Shown here: piece by piece, positions 1 through 4,325 of the stretch | How positions within the stretch are numbered: position 1 is the first letter of the stretch | How the letters are laid out: every line of letters begins with the position of its first letter | NCBI GenBank assembly: GCA_903921965.1 | Contig: CAIXSE010000515.1 | Span: 1 to 6,385, forward strand | From: an uncultured Thermoleophilia bacterium | Lineage (GTDB): Bacteria > Actinomycetota > Thermoleophilia > UBA2241 | DNA length: 6,385 nucleotides | Direction: 5' to 3' | Notes under the pieces: model-generated | What the model saw: only the letters and a program-made list of their open reading frames with translations | Told to the model about the DNA's origin: nothing | The model's database searches: none | Translations under genes and position numbers: made by a program

Positions 1-423
1 GATCTCGGGCAGCGCGTCGATGAGCCGCGAGCAGTCGGCCACGTCCTTCTTCATCGTCTGGCGCAGCTCGCCGGTGTACGGGTCGATGACGTTGATGCCC
101 TCGCCGAAGTTGGTGAAGCCCACGCGGCCGTCCTCGAGCACCACATCGTGTTTGGGGTCGCGGCCGTAGCACACGAGCCGCGAGGGCGTGGTGCGGATCG
201 CGTCCTCCACCACGTGCGCCGGGATCTTGACGATGCCGTTGACCTCCACCTTGCAGCCGGCGCCGTGGAAGACCTCCTGCGCCTCCTCGTCCTCGACGCC
301 GACCCCGGTGCGCTCGAGGACGTCCAGCGTCGCCATGTGGATGTCGGTGAGCTCGTCGGGGGTGAACACTTCGAGATGCAGGCCGCCGCTGCGGCGGTGG
401 CCTGCCTGAAGGTTCCTTCTCAT
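1..423 (-). CDS. MttB-family trimethylamine/quaternary amine:corrinoid methyltransferase, N-terminal part
   Basis: The minus strand from 423 to the window edge reads open for 141 codons and continues beyond it. The start ATG (423-421) has an AGGAGG ribosome binding site (complement of 431-436) seven bases upstream. The other nearby ATG (428-426) meets a stop after two codons, which fixes the start. The translation has the usual MttB N-terminus: a basic lead (MRRNLQAGHRRSGG), a helix with the TPDEL..IH..TLDVLERTGV pattern (about residues 21-43), a VFHGAGCKV segment (51-59), KIPAHVVEDAI (66-76) and a GFTNFGEGINVIDPYTGE stretch (102-119). Known members transfer a methyl group from trimethylamine, glycine betaine or related amines to a Co(I) corrinoid protein in the cytoplasm. 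The residue that is pyrrolysine in archaeal MttB lies much later, so this fragment cannot tell trimethylamine enzymes from pyrrolysine-free betaine-type enzymes. The family is secure and the substrate is open. Confidence 0.9.
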   Translation of the reverse strand, partial: MRRNLQAGHRRSGGLHLEVFTPDELTDIHMATLDVLERTGVGVEDEEAQEVFHGAGCKVEVNGIVKIPAHVVEDAIRTTPSRLVCYGRDPKHDVVLEDGRVGFTNFGEGINVIDPYTGELRQTMKKDVADCSRLIDALPEI

Positions 424-533
424 CTCATCTCCTCCTCGGGCGCCTCGCGAGCATACCCCGGCCACCGACCCCACGTGCCGGACCACCACACGGACAGGCA
501 AGGGTTCGTGCGGACCGCCCAGTCCAGGCTCGC

Positions 534-549
534 CGGCGATCGATCGCCG
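534..549. repeat. 16-bp perfect palindrome in the mttB leader
   Basis: CGGCGATC followed directly by its reverse complement GATCGCCG. It lies about 110 bases upstream of the mttB start codon, inside the leader expected from the promoter at 601-629. It could be a protein-binding site. It has no loop, so it is a poor RNA hairpin. Its role is unknown. Confidence 0.5.
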
Positions 550-564
550 ATGGCCGGGCAAGAC

Positions 565-596
565 ACCATCCGTTTAGTGCACACCATATGGATGGT
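565..596. promoter_or_regulatory. Inverted repeat at the predicted mttB transcription start
   Basis: ACCATCC (565-571) and GGATGGT (590-596) form a perfect 7-bp inverted repeat separated by 18 bases. The 8-bp palindrome CCATATGG (584-591) overlaps the right arm. The predicted leftward start point, about position 594, falls inside the right arm. A bound protein would therefore block or modulate mttB transcription. Operator function is inferred from position and symmetry only. Confidence 0.4.
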
Positions 597-600
597 TACG

Positions 601-629
601 AATCTAAGCGCCGGGTCCCACGGTGTCAA
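601..629 (-). promoter_or_regulatory. Predicted sigma70-type promoter for mttB
   Basis: Read on the minus strand, TTGACA (629-624) is followed by a 17-base spacer and TAGATT (606-601). The -35 is a full consensus match, the spacer is optimal, and the -10 keeps TA at its first two positions and the final T. Transcription would start near 594, giving an mttB leader of about 170 bases. Confidence 0.7.
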
Positions 630-660
630 TGAACGACGTCCCGGCTGCTTCACCGGAGCA

Positions 661-688
661 TTGACAGCCTCCTCCCCGGTGCTATAGT
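661..688 (+). promoter_or_regulatory. Predicted sigma70-type promoter for the oxidoreductase gene
   Basis: TTGACA (661-666), a 16-base spacer and TATAGT (683-688) make a near-consensus housekeeping promoter, striking in such GC-rich DNA. The expected start point is about 695, just before the 22-bp palindrome. The -35 elements of this promoter and the leftward one lie 31 bases apart, back to back. Confidence 0.75.
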
Positions 689-696
689 GGCCTCCA

Positions 697-718
697 CCGA
701 ACGGTGTACACCGTTCGG
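697..718. promoter_or_regulatory. 22-bp perfect palindromic operator candidate
   Basis: The half-site CCGAACGGTGT is followed immediately by its exact reverse complement, a perfect 22-bp palindrome centred between 707 and 708. It begins about two bases after the predicted start point of the rightward promoter, a classic position for a repressor operator. Size and symmetry suit a dimeric TetR- or GntR-type repressor, but no regulator gene is present in the window. The half-site core ACGGTGT recurs once at 620-626, overlapping the -35 of the leftward mttB promoter. Confidence 0.7.
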
Positions 719-757
719 ATGGTGCGTTCCCATCCCCAGCCCGAAGGCGGGTGCACC

Positions 758-1975
758 GTGACAGCCGCAGACGAGGTCGTGCAGCGACAGACCATCCTGG
801 ACCCCGGGCGCTTCGACCTCGTCGAGGGGCAGGCCACCATGAAGGCCGTCGTCACCACGGGGAACGGCGGTTTCGACAAGCTCGACTATCGGGACGTCCC
901 CGTCCCTCGCCCGACGTCGGGTGAAGTGCTGCTCCGGGTCCTCGGCGCAGGCGTGAACAACACGGAGATCAACACCCGTGTGGGCTGGTACTCGGCCTCG
1001 GTCACGGCGAGCACCGAGGGCTTCGCCGCGACGCAGGAGAAAGAGGCGGCACAAAAGGCGGACGGCGGCTGGGACGCGCCGACCCCGTTCCCCTTCATCC
1101 AGGGCACCGACTGCTGCGGGCGCGTCGTGAGCGTCGCCGGGGACGTCGACGAGGGCCTCGTCGGCCGCCGCGTGCTGGTACGCGCCTGCATGCGACCGTT
1201 CGGCTACGCGTCCATGAAGAACATCTGGATGGCCTCCGACTTCGACGGAGCCTTCGCTCAGTACGTCAAGGTCCCGGCCACCGAGGTCTTCCCCATCGAG
1301 TCCGACTGGAGCGACGTCGAGCTCGCCACCATCCCGTGCTCATACGGCACGGCCGAGACCATGCTGCACCGCGCCCAGGTGGCCTGCGGCGACCGCGTCC
1401 TCGTCACCGGAGCGTCCGGCGGTGTGGGCTCGGCCGCCGTGCAGCTGGCGAAGCGTCGCGGCGCTGAGGTCTTCGCCGAGGACGTGTATCACTTCCGTCA
1501 CGTGCGCACGCTGCCCGAGCCGGAGGCGTCTCGCGTGCGCGCCGAGTGGCTCGACCAGCTGCGTGCCGCGGGCGCGGACCACATCGTCGACGACGCCGCC
1601 GACATCGTGTCCGCCTTCGGCTCGGAGAGCGTGGACGTGGTGGTCGACAACGTCGGAGGGCCGGCCTTCGGTGGTCTCGTGGAGGTGCTGGCGCGCGGTG
1701 GCAGGTACGCCTCCTCCGGCGCGATCGCCGGCCCCGTCGTCTCCTTCGACAAGCGCTCCTTCTACCTGAAGGACCTGACCTTCTTCGGCATCACGGCCTG
1801 GGACGAGCCGGTGTTCCCGAACCTCGTCTCCTACATCGAGCGTCACGAGATCAAGCCGCTCGTCGCGCGCACCTTCCCGCTCGCACGCATCGCCGATGCG
1901 CAGCGCGCCTTTCTCGAGAAGAAGCACCTCGGCAAGTTCGTGCTCGTCCCGCCGGACCCGGAAGAGACTGACTGA
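758..1975 (+). CDS. Zinc-independent MDR-family oxidoreductase (quinone oxidoreductase / alcohol dehydrogenase-like)
   Basis: This 405-residue protein belongs to the medium-chain dehydrogenase/reductase superfamily. It has an N-terminal GroES-like domain (from about residue 28, MKAVVTTGNGG; GVNNTEINTRVGWYS at 65-79) and an NAD(P)-binding Rossmann fold with GASGGVGS at 218-225 and DNVGG at 297-301. Its C-terminal tail (IADAQRAFLEKKHLGKFVL) is typical of the family. The catalytic-zinc cysteine of alcohol dehydrogenases is Asn here (GVNNTE), the GHE motif reads GTD, and the structural-zinc cysteine quartet is absent. The enzyme is therefore probably zinc-free and NADPH-dependent; the substrate is unknown. 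The GTG at 758 is chosen because GAAGG lies ten bases upstream and 758-838 has coding-like GC-rich third positions. ATG 839, preceded by GAGGGG, is the main alternative and matches the usual family start. Starts at 704 or 719 would lie in or beside the operator. About 20-25 residues around 240-266 (YHFRHV...) look like an insertion after the second Rossmann strand. Confidence 0.85.
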   Translation: MTAADEVVQRQTILDPGRFDLVEGQATMKAVVTTGNGGFDKLDYRDVPVPRPTSGEVLLRVLGAGVNNTEINTRVGWYSASVTASTEGFAATQEKEAAQKADGGWDAPTPFPFIQGTDCCGRVVSVAGDVDEGLVGRRVLVRACMRPFGYASMKNIWMASDFDGAFAQYVKVPATEVFPIESDWSDVELATIPCSYGTAETMLHRAQVACGDRVLVTGASGGVGSAAVQLAKRRGAEVFAEDVYHFRHVRTLPEPEASRVRAEWLDQLRAAGADHIVDDAADIVSAFGSESVDVVVDNVGGPAFGGLVEVLARGGRYASSGAIAGPVVSFDKRSFYLKDLTFFGITAWDEPVFPNLVSYIERHEIKPLVARTFPLARIADAQRAFLEKKHLGKFVLVPPDPEETD

Positions 1976-2171
1976 GTCGCCGCGAGGGTCCGCGCTCAGC
2001 CACTGCCAAACGTGACGTGAAGGGGGGCCGAGGCTGTCCTGAACCGCTCATCACCTGCTAGTTCGGCCCGACGTGCAGGGTGACCAGAAGACCCGGGGGA
2101 GTCCTCTCGTCCTGCCCGGCACAGTCGTTGCCCGTGTCGCCTGCCAACGCATACACAGGGGGAATCTCGAT
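1976..2171. other. Intergenic gap, oxidoreductase to first binding-protein gene
   Basis: This 196-base stretch shows no strong hairpin terminator and no near-consensus promoter. The first binding-protein gene may therefore be read through from the oxidoreductase transcript, though an atypical promoter cannot be excluded. It contains a weak resemblance to part of a cobalamin riboswitch (GCCACTG at 1999-2005 and CCAGAAGACCCG at 2084-2095), treated under findings. AGGGGGA at 2157-2163 is the ribosome binding site of the next gene. Confidence 0.5.
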
Positions 2172-3857
2172 ATGGCCAGCGAGAAGCACACAAGAGAGTA
2201 CGGGCAGCACCTCGTAGACATGGTCAAGAGCGGCCGCATGACGCGACGCCAGCTTCTGGTCCGCGCCTCGGTGTTCGGTCTCTCGGCAACGGCCGCAGGC
2301 CAGCTGCTGGCCGCCTGCGGCAGCAGCGGCGGCGGCGAGTCCGCCTCTCCGGCGGCCAGCGCCAGCAGCGCGGTCGAGCCGGTGATGGGGGGCAAGCTCA
2401 AGGTCATCATCTCGCCGTCGATCACCGACATCGACCCGGTCACCATCTACGACCAGGGCGGCATCACGCTCATCTCCCAGTTCTGCGAGTACCTCATCAA
2501 CCTCAGGGACGACATGACGCTCGAGGGCCGGCTGGCCGAGAGCTGGACGCCCAACGACACGGGCGATGTCTGGACCTTCACGCTGCGCCAGGGCATCAAG
2601 TTCAACGACGGCAGCCCCTTCGAGGCGCCCGACGTGGTCTCCACGATGGACCGCCTGGTCGACCCCAAGAGCGGCTCGGCCGCCCAGGCCGCCCTGCTCG
2701 GCATCCTCTCGGTGGGCGGCACCAAGGCGGTCGACACCTACACGGTGGAGTTCAACCTCGACAAGCCCTTCGCCGACTTCCCGTACATGGTGTGCACGTC
2801 CTCGTACAACACGGTGATGCTTCCTCGCGCGTACAAGGGCGACTGGGTCAAGAATCCAGTGGGGACCGGTCCCTGGCTGCTCAAGGAGTACGTGGCCAAG
2901 CAGAAGTGCATCGCCACGAAGAAGCCCGACTACTGGCGCAAGGACGCGCAAGGCCGCCAGCTACCGTTCATGGACGAGGTCGAGTGGATCATGATCGCGG
3001 ACGAGAACGCCTCCACGCTGCAGCTGCAGTCGGGAGCAGCCGACGTGCAGGCGCAGACGGTCTTCCAGGGCGCGCAGCCGCTGTGGACCGACCCCGACAT
3101 CAGGATCGACATCTACCCGTCTCCCGGCATCCGCGAGCTGCAGATGAACACCCTGAAGGACCCGTTCACCGACAAGCGGGTCCGTCAGGCCGTGGCTCTC
3201 TCCCTCGACCGCGTGGCCATCAACCAGGCGCTCTTCGACGGCAAGAGCATCATCGGCAACGACACCTTCTTCCAGACGCCGCCCTACCCGAACCAGCCGC
3301 CGACCGTCGAGCGCAAGCAGGACTACGCGAAGGCGAAGCAGCTCCTCACCGACGCCGGCTTCCCCAACGGGCTCGACGTCACCCTGACCGCCGAGGACTA
3401 CCTCGAGGTGCCTCAGTACGCACAGCTGATCCAGGCGCAGTGCAAGCCGGCCGGCATCAACGTCACGATCCAGCCGATCGCCTACGAGAAGTGGTACGCG
3501 GGCTCCAACGACCAGACGCCGTGGCTCAACGTGCCCTTCGGCATCACCGAGTGGGGTCCGCGTCCGACGCCGGGCGTGTTCGTGCAGGCCATGCTGCTGC
3601 CCGACAGCGCCTGGAGCTCGTCGCACTGGAACAACCAGGAGTTCGCGGGCATCTTCGAGCAGTACATGTCGACGACCGACGAGGCCTCCCGGCTCGACCT
3701 GGCCACGCAGCTGTCGACGATCCAGCAGGACGACACGCCGATCATCGTGGCGTTCTACATCACCCAGCTGCGCGCCCAGAAGAAGGCCGTCCACGGGATC
3801 ACCGGTCCCGGCGCGTTCTACTGCGACGTCTCAGGAGCGTTCATCGCGAGCGCCTGA
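2172..3857 (+). CDS. ABC transporter family-5 substrate-binding lipoprotein (Tat-exported), paralogue 1
   Basis: This 561-residue protein of the DppA/OppA-type solute-binding family (SBP_bac_5) is expected on the outer face of the cytoplasmic membrane. The start ATG has AGGGGGA eight bases upstream. A 22-residue polar lead precedes the twin-arginine motif TRRQLL (24-29), a hydrophobic stretch and the lipobox LAAC, with Cys49 as the lipidated residue. A Gly/Ser/Ala-rich linker follows (50-68). The mature domain has the family landmarks DIDPVTIYDQGG (86-97), WTFTLRQGIKFNDGSPFEAPDV (134-155), NPVGTGPWLL (228-237), RQAVALSLDR (338-347) and QLSTIQQDDTPI (513-524). The family delivers peptides, and in some members nickel, haem or sugars, to a membrane permease. 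The ligand here cannot be read from sequence. No permease or ATPase gene is adjacent. It is closely related to the protein at 4326-6032 and is probably half of a tandem duplication. Confidence 0.92.
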   Translation: MASEKHTREYGQHLVDMVKSGRMTRRQLLVRASVFGLSATAAGQLLAACGSSGGGESASPAASASSAVEPVMGGKLKVIISPSITDIDPVTIYDQGGITLISQFCEYLINLRDDMTLEGRLAESWTPNDTGDVWTFTLRQGIKFNDGSPFEAPDVVSTMDRLVDPKSGSAAQAALLGILSVGGTKAVDTYTVEFNLDKPFADFPYMVCTSSYNTVMLPRAYKGDWVKNPVGTGPWLLKEYVAKQKCIATKKPDYWRKDAQGRQLPFMDEVEWIMIADENASTLQLQSGAADVQAQTVFQGAQPLWTDPDIRIDIYPSPGIRELQMNTLKDPFTDKRVRQAVALSLDRVAINQALFDGKSIIGNDTFFQTPPYPNQPPTVERKQDYAKAKQLLTDAGFPNGLDVTLTAEDYLEVPQYAQLIQAQCKPAGINVTIQPIAYEKWYAGSNDQTPWLNVPFGITEWGPRPTPGVFVQAMLLPDSAWSSSHWNNQEFAGIFEQYMSTTDEASRLDLATQLSTIQQDDTPIIVAFYITQLRAQKKAVHGITGPGAFYCDVSGAFIASA

Positions 3858-3910
3858 TCCGCGAGTCGCGCGCCGACGCAGTCACCGCAACTGCCGATCC
3901 CGGCGCGCCG

Positions 3911-3933
3911 TGAGCCGGTCCCCCTCCGGCTCA
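3911..3933. repeat. Small hairpin ahead of the main terminator stem
   Basis: TGAGCCGG (3911-3918) pairs perfectly with CCGGCTCA (3926-3933) around the 7-base loop TCCCCCT. It begins 54 bases after the stop of the first binding-protein gene and directly precedes the long stem at 3935-3973. It may be part of a compound terminator or a 3'-end stabilising structure. Confidence 0.55.
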
Positions 3934-3934
3934 T

Positions 3935-3973
3935 CCTCCCGGCCGCCCGCGTAGCACGCGGGCGGCCGGGAGG
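3935..3973 (+). terminator. 18-bp perfect GC-rich stem-loop, probable terminator of the first binding-protein gene
   Basis: The arms 3935-3952 (CCTCCCGGCCGCCCGCGT) and 3956-3973 are exact reverse complements around the 3-base loop AGC. No T-run follows, which is common for hairpin terminators in high-GC actinobacteria. The stem lies 77 bases after the stop codon at 3857 and separates the two paralogous genes transcriptionally. A role as an mRNA 3'-stabiliser allowing partial readthrough is an alternative. Confidence 0.75.
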
Positions 3974-3974
3974 T

Positions 3975-4006
3975 GGCGGTCGACCGGCGCCGGCCGGTCT
4001 GCCGCC
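3975..4006. repeat. Third hairpin in the post-gene cluster
   Basis: GACCGGC (3982-3988) pairs with GCCGGTC (3993-3999) around the loop GCCG. The stem is extended outward, after one mismatch and one wobble, by GGCGG (3975-3979) with CCGCC (4002-4006). It starts one base after the 18-bp stem, so the two could form side by side in RNA. Confidence 0.5.
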
Positions 4007-4090
4007 GCACCCGCCCCCGGCGGCGCGACGGGACATCCAGGTCCCGGGAAGAAGACCTCGCAGACCACGCAGGGGAACCGCCCCCTGAAT

Positions 4091-4175
4091 TTCTGTCGAC
4101 ATCGCACCGAGATCGAGCATCTTCGTGCGCCATGCGGGGTGACGACAGAATATTCGCTCGAATCTGTCGACAGAT
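4091..4175. promoter_or_regulatory. Cluster of three TCTGTCG-type boxes
   Basis: TTCTGTCGAC (4091-4100), the inverted copy CGACAGAA (4143-4150) and the perfect 14-bp palindrome ATCTGTC/GACAGAT (4162-4175) share one core sequence. All three lie upstream of the candidate promoter of the second binding-protein gene. They look like repeated binding sites for one dimeric regulator. The identity of the regulator is unknown. Confidence 0.5.
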
Positions 4176-4184
4176 ACGACAAAC

Positions 4185-4194
4185 TGACCGGTCA
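4185..4194. promoter_or_regulatory. 10-bp palindrome TGACCGGTCA
   Basis: The perfect palindrome TGACCGGTCA is centred 21 bp, two helical turns, from the centre of the 14-bp palindrome at 4162-4175, and about 20 bp upstream of the candidate -35 at 4209. Sites of this form are commonly bound by TetR-type regulators. Function here is inferred from symmetry and spacing. Confidence 0.4.
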
Positions 4195-4208
4195 ATCGCC
4201 TGCAGCAG

Positions 4209-4237
4209 TTGCCTTCTCCGGAAGCCGTCTGTATCGT
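4209..4237 (+). promoter_or_regulatory. Candidate promoter of the second binding-protein gene
   Basis: TTGCCT (4209-4214) and TATCGT (4232-4237) are separated by an optimal 17 bases. Each matches four of six consensus positions. Transcription would start near 4244, giving a leader of about 82 bases. It is weaker than the two promoters near 600-690, in keeping with possible activator dependence on the palindromes just upstream. Confidence 0.45.
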
Positions 4238-4245
4238 GTCACCGA

Positions 4246-4270
4246 GACGTCGGGGGGATCCGCCGACGTC
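4246..4270 (+). repeat. 5'-leader hairpin of the second binding-protein gene
   Basis: GACGTCGG (4246-4253) pairs with CCGACGTC (4263-4270) around a 9-base loop. The hairpin would lie almost at the 5' end of the transcript from the promoter at 4209-4237 and could stabilise the mRNA. It leaves the AGGGGGAG ribosome binding site (4311-4318) free. Confidence 0.4.
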
Positions 4271-4325
4271 CGTATCCACGATGGGGGGCCGAATCGGCAC
4301 GGCCCGAACCAGGGGGAGTAGCGCC

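Larger units (their letters stand above)
424..757. other. Divergent intergenic control region, mttB / oxidoreductase
   Basis: This 334-bp gap separates two genes that point away from each other. It holds a leftward promoter (601-629), a rightward promoter (661-688), a 22-bp palindrome (697-718), an inverted repeat (565-596) and a 16-bp palindrome (534-549). It is visibly AT-richer than the genes around it between about 565 and 610. No convincing coding sequence was seen: short open frames here lack ribosome binding sites and overlap the promoters. Confidence 0.8.
3858..4325. other. Long intergenic region between the two binding-protein genes
   Basis: This 468-bp non-coding stretch has two parts. 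The first (3911-4006) is very GC-rich and carries three consecutive hairpins. The second (about 4085-4240) is AT-richer and carries palindromes and a promoter candidate. A short inverted repeat CAGGGG/CCCCTG (4070-4087) followed by AATTT sits between them. Open frames crossing the region lack ribosome binding sites and family resemblance. The second binding-protein gene therefore appears to have its own regulated promoter rather than forming a simple operon with the first. Confidence 0.7.

Noticed and set aside
148..687. Long plus-strand open frame opposite the methyltransferase start
   Set aside because: It overlaps the mttB coding sequence and both divergent promoters, has no family resemblance and is low-complexity in the way expected of antisense frames in GC-rich DNA.
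704..757. Upstream starts for the oxidoreductase (GTG 704, ATG 719)
   Set aside because: GTG 704 lies inside the 22-bp palindrome and ATG 719 touches its edge. Neither has a ribosome binding site, and both lie too near the predicted transcript start.
2128..2156. Possible promoter TTGCCC with an AT-containing -10 before the first binding-protein gene
   Set aside because: The -10 candidates (CATACA, ATACAC) match poorly and the start point would fall on the ribosome binding site.
4070..4092. CAGGGG/CCCCTG hairpin followed by AATTT as an intrinsic terminator
   Set aside because: The stem is only 6 bp, the T-run is three bases, and an 18-bp stem already lies upstream. It is too weak to call.
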